A DNA stretch of 64,000 bases from Durusdinium trenchii (GCA_963970005.1 CAXAMN010021762.1:454810-518809), one strand, 5' to 3'. Numbered from the stretch's first letter, positions 48,780 through 60,163 are shown. A program made the numbers and translations. Notes: generated by a model from the letters alone, not told the origin.

Positions 48780-50335
48780 TACAAACCAGAGCCACCATTT
48801 AAAAACATGGTCGACTTGACTTCCAGGGCACTCTTACGGTGAAATGGGCTCCTTTTTATATTAACTCGACGCGTGGTACTCGATCGACCCGCTCCTTCCA
48901 AACCAGACAGCACGTGTTGTGACATAGAATCCGATCGCCATCGGTGCACCTCAGTGCGTTCGACGACCGGACCGGTGCTGCTGCACCTTCGCGACAGGTC
49001 CCAACGACCTGGCAACGATCCACCCGGCAACCACTGTGTTCCAGGCCGTATGGAGTCCCGATGAGGCCAGGGGTGGTTGTCCTGGGGTTTAGGAATGGGG
49101 CGGCATATGTAGAACGGCTCGAACACTTCGAGGAACTTCTTTAAGTGCACCTCGAATCAATGGATCTACACAAATCTGTCTTTTGGCTATGTCATCCCCG
49201 TGGTTGCATATTATATTGCTTCCATGAATTTCATGGAACTCCGACATCGACCTGTTTCGTAAGTGACCAGGTCGAAAAGCGAAGAGAAAGATCGTCACGA
49301 GCTACCTGGAGTCTTAGAGTACCTCCGAAAAGGATGGGTACAAGTACCTGTTTGATCCTGTTTGGTCATTTTCTAGGGTACTGGCTTGGACGTCGGCTCC
49401 AGACGTTTTTTTAGGGCGCCGGACATGGCTTCCCCGTCGCGTCGCGCGGTGGCGATGCCGCCGCTCAAGGTGCTGCCCTCCTGCGGATGTGCCAGGCCAC
49501 CTGACCGGGTCGTCTGGTCGCTGCCGAGCAGTTTTGTCGATGTCCGGTCGAGATCGGATGAGCTGGGAGAAGATCCCATAGAAAAGACGGGAGTGAAGCA
49601 GTTCTGAAGCGTGAACTAAGACCCCAAAAGCATCCCAAAACCCATGATCAAACCGACGACCTTTCACACGACGTCTCAAGACTCACGGTCTCCAGTCACC
49701 ATGGTCAAGATCGGGTGGTGACGAACAGCCTATAGGTTGTTGCTTCTCGGACTTGGGACTTGTCGATGTTGTTGCTGCGGCAAAAGTTGCAAGTAATCAC
49801 GTGGGAGAAAGCACCGAAGGAGCTGCTGAAGTGGGAGAAAGTGCTTCCCAGACCCCACAAACGATGAATTTAGCAAGGTTTGCAAGCGACTTGGCTATTA
49901 AGACCGATCTCCATACTTGATCAATTCCAGGTTATTGGACGCCTTTCCCGGAAGGTATGATAGAACTCGACTCGCTCGGAAAACGCTTGACAGCTCTGCC
50001 AGAGTTTCCCCTTCGCAGTCGATGAGATGAAAAGAGGCATCTTCTCCGGACGCTCCGCTCCGTGAACGACGCCTGACTGGTCCCACACCAAACCGGGATT
50101 GGTGAGAAACGCCAAACCCCTGGCCCAAGGATTTCGAGTCCACAAGTTTGATCAATCTGTGCGCACCTTCCATGGCTGGCACCAGCACTTCTTGTCCGCT
50201 ACGGGCACCTGATGCTGCATCCCGCAACCCCCAACCCGTGGCACGAAAGCCTAGACAGCGCAGCCCAAAGCCCATCGAAGCCTTACTACAGGTCAAAGAC
50301 CATGCAAGGAGCTCATGAATTACTGCCCAGACACG
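48780..50335. other. No gene recognised
   Basis: Short overlapping frames only. A fragment with family C words (caggggtggttgtcctgggg) lies near 49,068-49,105. Confidence 0.5.
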
Positions 50336-50444
50336 ACACATGGGACTGCCATAGGACTGCCGCCCCATTGACGACCCCCAGTCAACCACCCCTGGCCGTT
50401 TCTCGGCAGTCCGGACTGGCAGTCCCAGACGTGTCGTGTCTGGG
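50336..50444. mobile_element. Family C fold-back element
   Basis: A 109-bp unit from cccagacacgacac to gtgtcgtgtctggg, with gactgccgccccattgacg and gcagtccggactggcagtcc. It is noncoding. Confidence 0.65.
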
Positions 50445-50589
50445 CTGGACTTGATCATACCCTATAGGGTCCAGGTACCTCCTGAGGATGGTCTTGGAGG
50501 TGAGTACGTACTTCCAGAGAATGGTCGAACGCGGGGGTCAAAGGACATCCGATTCGGATGGTCCTGGACCCTTAGGGTACCCCAAAAAG

Positions 50590-50614
50590 GGATCCTGTCG
50601 TACCTTCTCAGGTG
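50590..50614. mobile_element. Left fragment of a family A element split by the retroelement
   Basis: ggatcctgtcgtaccttctcaggt is the left half of a family A unit. Its right half resumes at 60,069 beyond the retrotransposon and ends ggatccctaggg at 60,163. GGTG here and GGTA at 60,069-60,072 could be a 4-bp target duplication with one change. Confidence 0.6.
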
Positions 50615-50812
50615 TGATTAGACCAATCAGTGGAAGCAGAACGAAGGGACAGACCAGGGAACTAGGATCTAACAAACCAAACTCTAAGGAAAACACCAGG
50701 TCTCGTTCGACTCTCTCGGTCGGCTAACATCTTTTCCAGTGCTCAAGGCGCCTAAGAGTTCGTGGCCGCGGAAGTGAAGGAAAGTGTACAAAGGCTCAAC
50801 TTCGGTTCATCA
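50615..50812 (-). repeat. 3-prime LTR of the copia element
   Basis: 198 bp. Plus strand begins tgattagaccaatcag and ends cggttcatca. Compared with the copy at 59,870 it lacks one G in the caccaggtctcg stretch and has ctcggtcgg instead of ctcgatcgg. The RNase H frame stops inside it. Confidence 0.92.
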
Positions 50813-51593
50813 GCCCCCAAAGAATTCTGTTTCCTTCACTTCGGGTGTTTCTGGTGCCGACCTTCATGCGATGCTGTGACTGTTTTCCACGTTCTAGAAC
50901 ATCTGACTCTTCCTCGAGGGTCATGTGACCGGTTCGCAGCAAGCGCATGAGAGGTTCGGCATGACACCCTTGCACTTTTGTCAGTGCATCTGCTGGATTG
51001 AAGTTGTGAGGAATCCATCTGGGACGCGTCTGCGTCACTGCCAATGATTCTTTGATGATGGCAATCTCTAAAGTCGCCCGGTCATCTGTGCCACCCTGCG
51101 ACTGGTCACTATTCAGTGAGTCGTACAGAGCTTTTGCATCCATCAAGGCGACTCCATGAGGGTCTTTGAAAGCTTCAACCTCCGCAGCTATGACCTTTGT
51201 CTTGCCAAAAGTCGCGAGCAGTTCGTCTTCGCTTCGTTGTTTTGACCTTGGGTTGAATCCAGAGTACCTGATGGACTCAAAGAAAGCCACCAAGCGCTCC
51301 ATGGCGGCCGTCGCAGCTGGCATGCTGATGGCCTCACACAGCAAAGAAGAGGCTGCTTTGCGACGGAGGCGTCGTGACCTCCATTGCATCAAGCTCATCG
51401 GTGCACTGCGGCCTTGGTTGAAGTCGGGCGTTGTGAACCCAAGCAAGAACCCAAACTGAAACTTCTCTTGCCCCGACGTGTCGAACGCCGAGTCTGCCAC
51501 CAGAAAGTGTCGAAGCTTTGACTCTTCTATGGCATAAATGCGAAGCGTCACCGGGCATGTTTTCAAATGCCTCACAATCTCGTTGGCCTCCAT
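50796..51593 (-). pseudogene. RNase H domain of the copia element
   Basis: A 265-codon frame with an acidic start VADSAFDTSG, a QWRSRRLRRKAASS segment, LMDAKALYDSLN and the terminal WIPHNFNPADALTK, all typical of copia RNase H. It lies in a different frame from the reverse transcriptase upstream. The normal linker between them (the residues before MEANEIVRH) appears shortened, so a small deletion plus frameshift is likely near 51,590. Confidence 0.8.
50813..50822 (-). other. Polypurine tract next to the 3-prime LTR
   Basis: Minus strand reads ctttgggggc immediately before the LTR start tgatgaac. A G-rich tract in this position normally primes plus-strand DNA synthesis. Confidence 0.6.
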
Positions 51594-52755
51594 GAGGTGA
51601 GAAACCTTTGGATTCGGGAACGTCGATGCCAGGACGGAAGTCCCCTCAGTTGTGTTTTCTCATGTTCTGAGAGGTCAACTTGCGCGGCGTCTTTCTTGAG
51701 GATGCGCCGGTTCAGCTTCACTGGTTCCAATCTGGTGTACAGGAACTCTTCCATGTGACTTTCAAAGCTGTAGTCTGGAAGCTGTTTGAGGTGTCTTCCG
51801 GCGTAGCTTGTGCCGAGAGTGCCATACAACTCATCGATTTTGCCGAAGTTCAACCGTTCTTCCATTCTTTTCATAAGAGCTTCATGTCGTTTCCCACCAG
51901 CCTCGATGATGTCATCAACCTCAATGACCATGTAGCCCTCTGTCAAGGCCTCTGGTGATGCATCTTGTGCTGGCAGTGTAAGGACACACTTGTCATACAC
52001 ATTGACATGGTAGCCAAGTTCTTCGGTGGCTATTTTCAGCAAAGTCCACCTCCACCATGAAGGGCCAGAGACTAGCCCATAGATCTCCGTCAGAAGCAAA
52101 ATCAGCTGGCGAGAATCCAGACCGGGCAAAGTCTCATCTCTTGGCTGCCGACATGCAAGCAAGCGACTCCTAGTGGTTGGAAGAGACTGCAAGAACGCTG
52201 TCTTCACATCCTTGACCTTAGTCTTCCATCGCCTCGATGCACTTAGTTGGAGACAACAGTGAATCGATGCTGACAAGGGTGTTGGAGCAGATCGTTCTAC
52301 CTCGTGTATCTGTGGATCATGCCATCCCACAGCACGCAAACGGCTTTTGGGATTCTGTTGATCGCTTTCAAGCTCGATGGCTTCCAGGTGTCCTTCTTGG
52401 ATGGCCCGACGCTTGTAGGCTTCAAGCGTGGACAGCTCAACCGGCTTTGGCTTGAATCTGTCAACAAACTTCGACTCAATGATCTGCTCCGGATGATCTT
52501 TGGCAAACTGAAGGCTTTCTTCGATGCTCAAAATCCGGATGGCTTTGTTCTTGAGAAGGCTGTCCAGTTCTTTCTTTCGAGAGGCCCGAAAAAGCACCTT
52601 CTGCTCAAATTCAATTTGGCAAATTCCACCTGACCACAGGATGATTTTGCTTTGGAGACGTACATGCATTGATCACGGTAGTCAAAGCTCGCTTCACCCC
52701 GATATGACCAAAAGGTGGCTGTGGACGAAGGGTCAGGCAAAACGACCCTTTTCCT
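51572..52755 (-). pseudogene. Reverse transcriptase domain of the copia element
   Basis: The domain starts in the integrase frame after an in-frame TAG at 52,758-52,756 (RYDRE stop RKRVVLPDPS) and shifts frame near 52,620 after YVSKAKSSCGQVEF. It then runs 365 codons open from 52,669. Motifs: KVKDVKTAFLQ (first catalytic Asp), YGLVSGPSWW (copia YGL motif) and VIEVDDII with the Asp pair encoded around 51,916. One stop and two frameshifts disrupt it. Confidence 0.85.
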
Positions 52756-54894
52756 CTATTCACGGTCATAGCGCCAGGTGGCGCCGATGAAGCTTCCTCG
52801 AATGCCCAGCTGTTGAAGGTCCTCATCCCGGTCAAAGTCCTTGATCTCCAAGTAAGTGGAGTGACCTGGTGGTTGAGGCAACGATGGTGGTCCAGCTGAG
52901 AACGGATGAGGATATGGGGTCGGTCGTTCATCGGTTCTTGAGCGGCTTGATGGGCCAAAACGAAAGCTTCCACTGCTGCCTTCATCTACTCGAATCATTG
53001 GAATGTCATCCTGCTTTGGCGCAGCTCCCATAGGAAGAGTGGGAGTTTCTGGTTCCTCTTCTCTCACGCCGATGTCTTGCAGCGGCATGTCTACATCCTC
53101 CTCTGGTAGGGCAGGAAGTACTGGTGGTTCATGAGGTTCAAGAAAACTCACTCTGCGACTCTGAGGCATTGAGCTCATTGAGGGGTCATCACGACTTTGA
53201 GCCTGGCTGGATGTTTCAAGGCTCGATGGAGCTTCCTCCACATGTGTAGTCTCTGTCATCTCAGCATCAGCATCCTCAGTCGCATGGTGGTGCTCTGCAG
53301 GATCTGCCTGAGGTGCCTCCTCAATGCGAAGGAGACGCAAGAGTTCTTCTTCCTGGAAGTCTGCTTCATTTGGAAATTCCTCTCTGGTGATGTCTTGGTA
53401 GGCAATCTGCCCCGGTGACTGAAGCTTCTGAAGAAGATCTTGGGACAGTTCTGCAACAAGTTCTGCTCCAAGGTTCTCCTCTGGTGTGGCCATACGAATC
53501 TGTTCAGTGGAAAACTGCCAAAGTCTGCCACGCATGGAAATCCACCAGCCTGTGCCACTTGGACTCTCTGCTAGAAGAACCCCTGGGCCTGCCCATCCTC
53601 GAAAGGTTGGGGTGTTTCTGAACACGTACACCCATTCGCCAGGCTTGAACTGTTTCTTGTCCGTTTGGCGGGTCCTTGCGTGGACACTTCTCTGAACAGC
53701 TGCACGATCTTGTCGTCGAAGCCACTCCTGCGAGGCAAGCTCCCTGATTTGCCATTGTCTTCTGATGGGGTCACTTGCAGCAAGTTCCATAAGTTCATGG
53801 TCGAGGGCATCTGTCGACAAAAGGCTTGCTGGAAGCCGGAGTGACTTGCCGAAAACACGTTGCATCGGCGAGAATCCCCACCGATCCATGAACCGGTTCC
53901 TGCTATTCACAACTTCAGCAATCACCATTGGGACTTCATCTTTGGTAGCTGAGGCTGCGTGCATTACAGCCTTGAACTTCTCTTTGAACACCCCTCCTGC
54001 TTTTTCCGTGCGGCTGTTTTGCCACGGAGATTGACTGTTGGTATAGTGGATGGTGGTGCCCAAACCTGAAATGATTTCCTGAAACCGCTGGCCTGTGAAC
54101 TCTGGTCCTCGATCTGACACAAGAAGCAAGGGCGGACCGTAGTGCTTGGTCCACTCTGAAAGGAAAACTTTTTGAACCTCCTCTGAGGTCCGGTTCTGGC
54201 ATAGGGCCACTTGTTGAAAGTTTGTGCCCCAGTCCAACATGTTCAAAAAGGTCAGGAGCCCTCCCTCGACTTCTATGAAAAAGAGGTCGACTCCCACAAC
54301 TTGTCCAAACTCAAGAGCCCGCAACAAATGACCTGGTCGTTGTGGATTTGGCTTGTCCAGGGTTTTGCATGCTGGACATGAGAAGTGGTTGCGAACCCAG
54401 GAAGGACGAAGGGCTCGGAGAAAGAGATCATTTCCTGGGTGCCCCAGGTTGCGGTGAATCTTGTGGATCTCTCGTCTCACGGACGGCGACAGTGAGAACT
54501 CGCCCTCCGACACTTTGCGAAAGTCTTCAACTTTTCTCAAAGCGTGTCGAACTTTGGGCTCTTCCGTCACACTTCGAAGTTGGGCTCTCACCGCCTCCTC
54601 AGCTGAAACTTCTTCAGGCTCGACCGGTTGGCTTGGTGGTCGCGCCCTCCTCGGTTGTGCTGCTTCTGCTCCATGGGCTTCAATTTCATCATCAAGGGCT
54701 TCTTCAAGGTCGCGGCCTTGCTCGCTGGCTAAAGGCCATGCCCAACCTTCCTTCTTCTGGAAGGCTTGTTTCATCTTCATCATGGAGGTGGTACTTTTAG
54801 ACCTGGATGGACTCAGGGAAGTACCGCTCGGCATGGTCAAAGAGCTCGTCAACGGACGACAATGGCAAGTGGCCGGTCCCGGGGTGTGAGCCAC
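52756..54894 (-). pseudogene. Integrase and linker of the copia element
   Basis: An open frame of 712 codons. A zinc-binding HHCC region (His147/152, Cys173/176) precedes the catalytic core, which has D203 in GVDLFF, D261 in VSDRGPEFTG and E297 in NSRTEKAGG. This is an exact D,D35E spacing. A long Pro/Glu-rich linker leads to the reverse transcriptase. All catalytic residues are present, so this part may be intact if supplied in frame. It overlaps the upstream frame by about 98 bases. Confidence 0.9.
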
Positions 54895-56128
54895 CAGACC
54901 CCGGTGTTAGGCACTCGGTCCGACCCGCAGGCGTCTCTTCGTCCGGTACGAGCTGTTCCAACTCCCGAACCTGCACAGCATACTGGTGTAGGATTGCTCC
55001 AATTGCCTTTCCGGTCTTTCGTCCACGGATGTTGTTGTCTGCTTTGGGAACACTTCTGTCCGAGCTCGAGACCTTGAACCCCAAAGCCTCTTTGATGCCA
55101 CATACAATGGCTTGCACGAAAGCTGGAGTGTATTCTTGGGCATATTGAGCAACCCCTCCAATGAGTTTGCCATGCTTGTGATCCTTCTGACAACGATGGT
55201 TCACAAAATCAAGAACTTCTGGAACGTTTGACATGATGCCTGAGCTTTTCTGAGCCAGCTGGTCCTTCATTGGCCCTTTTGCAATCTTCAGACCAAATTG
55301 ACACATGTCGCATTGGATGCAGAAAACATCTGGGTGTTCTAGCACGTATTGAGTTCGAGGTCGTTTCCAGGCTCTTGACAACCAAGGGTGTTCAAACACA
55401 AAACCTTGACCGTGCTTGATCTGGTGTTCAGCCACATCCAGACCAAACGAAAGCAAATCATCACCCTCCTGTTCCTCTTCTTGCACCTTGTGCAGTTGCC
55501 TCTTGTAGGAAGAAAGGAAACGGAGTGGTGAAAAAGTGCGACAAGATGGACAAATCAAAATCACTGCTGGCTTTTTCTCTAGGATTTCTTCCCATGCCCT
55601 CCTCCTGTCGGCTGCCTCAGTGAAATCATAGCCTGTGGTCAGGTCCATTGACAAGGAAGCTCGAAGACCTGCTTTCCTGGCTGCCGGCACTATCCTGGGA
55701 GGACTGTAGAGCTCAGCACAATGCTCGCCAAAATGGCGAAGGCGTGAGGACAAAAAGATTCGTTCATCCCTGCTCAACCATTGAGGCAGCCCTTCAAAAT
55801 CTGAGCGCCCCAATTCCGTGGTGCTCGTGGTGAGGTGGATGACTTTGGGTGAAAACAACCTTGCATCGACGGGGGATTCCTCTAGTGAGCCTTGGGGAAC
55901 TTCCATCTGACCTAAATTCTGCAAAAAGGTGACACTGTCGGCTGTGCTTGACATAATGCTTGTGAAGACCAAAAGTGGGATCGTGACAGCTGCTGCTACT
56001 CCTTTGCCTAAGGAGCTCATAGTCTTCTTCTTTACCTGTGGCAGCTGTCGTTGGCCTTCGGCATGCTCTCTTGCTGGATTCATGGCGTGGTCACATTGGT
56101 CCACGGGTTGTCCTCCTCGCTTGAGCAA
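54797..56128 (-). pseudogene. Methyltransferase-like extra domain of the copia element
   Basis: A 443-codon frame between protease and integrase, where classical Ty1/copia elements have nothing. Residues 155-250 read SPPRIVP, LSMDLTTGYDF (D172), LICPSCRTFSPL (C193/C196, F199, S200) and FVFEHPWL (E246). The Cys-x2-Phe-Ser loop and later Glu-His-Pro resemble motifs IV and VI of C5-cytosine methyltransferases. I remember the same block in other dinoflagellate copia proteins. A hydrophobic stretch near residues 44-60 could be a membrane or packing segment. Activity is uncertain because the canonical Pro-Cys pair is not exact. It ends in a TAA after FPESIQV. Confidence 0.6.
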
Positions 56129-57510
56129 ATCTCAAACTGCTCTGGTGGTGGCGAATGCTCGCTCCTCTTTTGGCGGGCTCTTCCTGGGCTCTTCCTTCAC
56201 TGATCCTGCCGGGATTGGTCCCTGAGTCTTCATGGGCGAAGGCTCCTCCGGCGGCTGATTGGCAGCGATCATCATTGATCATCATCTCCCGGACGGTCAC
56301 ATGGCCAGGCCATGTGCTCTTCTCTGGACTCTTCTCTTCCTTCAGCTTGAGGTCGCTCAGATCCGGACGGTACCTTGGAGCGGGGAGGATCTTGGGGTAA
56401 GCCACCTTCGAACTGGTGTTGACCACCGTGACCGTGGATCCAGCTGCTTCGTCGGCGTGGGAACTGCTGGATGGTGCATTGATCTGCCGATCTTGCTGGG
56501 CTTCCAAGCGCTCCCAACGACTTCCACAGTCGAGGCAAGTCCACCAAAAATGCCCACGGCCTGCCCTCTGGCGTAGCTTGTCGTCGGAGTGGGCACATAC
56601 GGCTGGCTCGGCATGCCAGGTCTTGCAAGCGACGGATCGACTCAAAGGTTGGCCGATGCCGCGCCGAATCATCCTGGCCTTCTGTGGGACTTCTGCCTTT
56701 CCAGTTCCAAGCGTGCTTTCTCCCGCTCGTCGGCCTCCTGCTGAAGCTCGGAGATGCTGTGTCGTGTCATCAGATAGTTGGCAGCATACTCCACGTTGGC
56801 ATTGCCGATCATCCACAAGATCATTCGAACCATGCGCTGCCATGCATTCACCCGCTGCTGAGGGGACTTTCTTCACCTTTGCTTCCTGTTGCTCTTCTTT
56901 GACGATGCATTCCAGGATCCGAGATTGCACGGTGGTCGCAATCGTGCTCCTGCGAATCACTTCCAGCTTGAGCGGAAACAGGCTGTCGCCGCTCAGTTGC
57001 TTGATGTGCTCCAGAAAAATGCTCATGCGTCGAACAACAACGTGGCATGGTGATATTCTGCTGAGTGGAAAAAGAAAAACCACCGGATTTCCTCTCATAT
57101 GCCTGTTTTGATGGATCATTCAATGAAAACTCTTGCACCTGCTTTGCATGCTCTGTCATTGGGCTCCGAACCTGTGCAGGAACGCCAATCTGTGCTTCCA
57201 TTCGTCCAGCCTGAGGCGTTAGCGACGACAACGAAGGCGATGACAAAGTCGCCGACGAAGGCAAAACACCGGCAAAAACGTCGAAAACCACATCACCCGA
57301 CCAGAAAGGAAGTTGGCGATCATGCACTGAACCCCATAAGTCTGTGATGGTCATGTGGCGCTGGTCTGCAAAGCATGCATATGTGCATCGGGAAGGGCTG
57401 AGTGAGGAGATAGTGGATGGTGGAAAAATCTCATGAGGTTGAACCAAGGTTTGTCGTGGGCCAGCCAAAGTTCCAGCAAAGATGGTCTCATCGCCTTTTC
57501 TCAGCCACAC
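56091..57510 (-). pseudogene. Broken linker region between protease and methyltransferase-like domain
   Basis: Two overlapping frames (57,510-56,848 and 57,119-56,091) cover what was probably one linker. Recognisable pieces are MTEHAKQVQEFSLNDPSK and a possible zinc-binding WWTCLDCGSRWERLE. Frames change at least twice here, so the ancestral protein cannot be read directly. Confidence 0.5.
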
Positions 57511-58820
57511 AGTGCAGGTCTCTGTTGGAATCTGCTGGACTTCTTGTCAAGCGGCAGGACAAAAGGATTTTCTCCATCTAGGTGGAGTTCTGCTCGAAGG
57601 GCTTCAGGCAAGGCCCGTCTGCCTCCAAACTCGAGGATGGAGATTGTGCGGTGCCCGGATGGCGTCCGCTTCATCATGGTCTTGCGACCGTTTCGCAGCT
57701 TGAACGTACTGCGATCAAGGTCAATGACTGCACCCACAAGTTCTTGGTACGACACTGGCAGCAGGAACGGTGTTTCAAAGCTTCCACTGTCCTCGATCTC
57801 GGTGGCTCGAATCAAACCGTTGGATCGGCAGACTCCAAGGGGATGTCCCAGATGCCAAGTATTTTGGCTGAGCCACCAATCCCAGAACAAGTCACCGTTG
57901 CTCCAGACGCGTAGGCCATGTCGTGCCAATGCTTGCGTCAGGCGTTGCATTGCTGAAGAACCAATCACTGCCTCTTCAGCTGCTGTGTCAACAACTGCTT
58001 CATGTCCATCTGTCCTGACTCCTGCAAGAACACTAATCGTCCGTTGAAGATCCGAAGCAATGTTCACAAATACCTGACTTGCATGACATGGGGTGTCCGG
58101 TGTGATAGTTCCATCCACGTCACTGCTTGCGACGGATTCCGGCGTGATAGCTGCTGCCCGACCTGACACAACAAAGGTCCTGTTGACTGTCCCCTGATTT
58201 CCTTGCACGACAAAGAACGACGATGACGGGTTGTCTCGTTTTGGACAGTCTTTGGACATGTGGCCAAGCTCATCACAACGGAAACAACGGGTCTTGGCCA
58301 AAAGATCACCTGGTGAGCCTTTGTTCTGACGGTCAGGTTGGCGACCTTTGGAAAACGATCGTGACTTCCCAAAGCGTCCCTTTCCTCCACCTTTCTTGTT
58401 CCTTTGGGCTGAGTCCTTGGGTTTGAAGAACTGCCGGCCTTTTCGACGAGCTTGCAGGTCCTTGCGAACATCTCGATAGGCCGAATTGTATGCCCAAATG
58501 TACTGTGTCTCCTCCTCCGTGTATTCTCTGCTTGGATCAAACACCAAGTACGTCAAATTCCCTTCACCATCGGATTCCGGTTCATCCTCCTCAAACAACA
58601 ACTCCTCTTCTTCCTCAGGGTCCTCATGCTCTCCTTCATGAAAAGCTTCTGACTGCTCTGTTGCTTCTGAGCGACCCATCAAAAATGTTTTGCTTACCTT
58701 GTCAACCAATGCCTCCGGCCTGTCTAACGGCCTCAATGCTCTTGCAATCTGATCAAAGGTCAACAATTGCATTGTACTTGATGGCAAAGTTCTCACGTTG
58801 TTGCTCCGACAGATTGGCAC
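57501..58820 (-). pseudogene. Gag C-terminus with zinc knuckle, and protease
   Basis: An open frame of 439 codons. It has an acidic stretch, a basic GKGRFGKSRSFSKGR segment and a CX2CX4HX4C knuckle (CFRCDELGHMSKDC, residues 179-192, about 58,286-58,245). VVDTAAEEAVIGS (Asp278) follows and fits an aspartic protease active site with an Ala for the usual Gly. The first about 20 residues are out of frame: the preceding 35 codons read sensibly in another frame (EAQLGEKVPPQIAGRV), so two compensating frameshifts lie near 58,870 and 58,760. Confidence 0.8.
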
Positions 58821-59829
58821 CCCTCAAAAGCACTCTGCCAGCGATTTGGGGCGGAACCTTCTCACCCAGCTGAGCCTCAAGCCAAGCTCCTGCAGCGCAA
58901 CCTCCTTCGCAGCGATGTAGTTGCTAAAGCTCTCCTGTCGAGACCCTTCAAAGCCATAGAAAAAGTGATCAATGGCAGCCGGACCAATTGCTTCTAGAAA
59001 GGGTCCATACTTGGTCATGATCTCGGTGAGAATGGTGCCATACCCTTGTTCTGACAGAACAACTGAAAGGTCAACTGTCTCAGCGATCTTCCGAGGTGCG
59101 CTCCCATCTGTAAAACTCTGCAACAACTTGATTCCCCAACGTGTCTTGGGAACATTGTTGTCCAACTCCCAATAACTCAACTGACGCAACCATGGTCGAA
59201 GAGTCTCAACACTTCCGTTCCAAGTGGGGATCGACTTCTTGTCACTGCTCAAGGCGGCAGTCAAGGCTTTCAGCATGAGTTCATTCTGTTGAGCTGGAGT
59301 GGATGGAGTTGTGTGTGAGGAAGGCATGGATCCACTAAAAGGCTTGCCAAACAACTCAAAAGCACTACCGACAGTCCTCGTTTGAGGTGGTGGTGATGCG
59401 TTTGCATCGAGGTGTTGAAGCCAGTTCCCGGCCAGTCCACTGCTACTTCTACTTCCACCGAGAGGTGCTCCTGGAAAAGTACAACCTTGTGGCATAGCTC
59501 CTTGGGACCGACAAAGCTGTTCTATTTCCTGGAGAGACTGAAAACATTGGGCTTATGTTCGACTGAAGTCGACGGTCACCCGCAGCACCTTGAACTGTGC
59601 CCCGGACGGATGACCCGGTGGCTGTGCCGTCAGGCGTCAAGGTCTGCAGTGCTCCTTGAGGCCCCCCTGAGTACATAGGCTGGTGTGCAGCAAAAACCTG
59701 GCCACTACCCATCGACGGTTGTCCAACAGAAGTTGCGAACGACTGTGCACCCATGGGAGATTGGAAAGGCGGTTGCATGCTTTGATACCGACTCCACGGA
59801 TCAAGACCAGCAGAACACCAGGGGTCCAT
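58821..59829 (-). pseudogene. Gag N-terminal part of the copia element
   Basis: Begins with ATG at 59,829 (MDPWCSAGLDPWSRYQS, Gln/Pro/Ser-rich). The frame shifts near 59,490 and continues from 59,495 as 223 codons with the capsid-like segment IPTWNGSVETLRPWLRQLSYW and YFYGFEGSR-type motifs. The region near 58,870 is frameshifted. The product would be the structural capsid protein. Confidence 0.75.
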
Positions 59830-59851
59830 GGCAAAGAGCGCTGGAGCGATC

Positions 59852-59869
59852 CCAACGCTCCGCTACCAC
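59852..59869 (-). other. Primer-binding site (tRNA-iMet-like)
   Basis: Directly after the 5-prime LTR end (TCTAATCA) the minus strand reads gtggtagcggagcgttgg. tggtagc-gagc resembles the TGGTAnCAGAGC sites that copia elements use for initiator-Met tRNA priming, with one or two differences. Confidence 0.7.
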
Positions 59870-60068
59870 TGATTAGACCAATCAGTGGAAGCAGAACGAA
59901 GGGACAGACCAGGGAACTAGGATCTAACAAACCAAACTCTAAGGAAAACACCGAGGTCTCGTTCGACTCTCTCGATCGGCTAACATCTTTTCCAGTGCTC
60001 AAGGCGCCTAAGAGTTCGTGGCCGCGGAAGTGAAGGAAAGTGTACAAAGGCTCAACTTCGGTTCATCA
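59870..60068 (-). repeat. 5-prime LTR of the copia element
   Basis: 199 bp, plus-strand tgattagaccaatcag...cggttcatca, matching 50,615-50,812 except for one substitution and one indel. It should contain the element promoter. Confidence 0.92.
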
Positions 60069-60163
60069 GGTACGGTGATGTGTTCGACACCGCGACATGT
60101 AGGTGCCAGGAGGGTCCAGTTGTACCGAACCTGAGGAGAAGGTACGAAAACGGATCCCTAGGG
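60069..60163. mobile_element. Right fragment of the split family A element
   Basis: Continues the unit interrupted at 50,614: ggtacggtgatgtgttcgac, taggtgccaggagggtcc, then cggatccctaggg. It shares its terminal ccctaggg with the next unit. Confidence 0.6.

Larger units (their letters stand above)
50615..60068 (-). mobile_element. Ty1/copia-type LTR retrotransposon, structurally complete, frames broken
   Basis: A 9,454-bp element on the minus strand with terminal direct repeats that differ by one base change and one indel, TG...CA ends, a primer-binding site next to the 5-prime LTR and a G-rich tract next to the 3-prime LTR. Domain order is gag with CCHC knuckle, protease, an extra methyltransferase-like domain, integrase, reverse transcriptase and RNase H. 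Integrase before reverse transcriptase is the copia order. Stops and frameshifts (about 59,490, 58,870, 58,760, 57,505, 56,100, 54,797, 52,756, 52,620 and 51,590) mean it cannot make its own full polyprotein as read. Near-identical LTRs suggest recent insertion. Confidence 0.9.
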
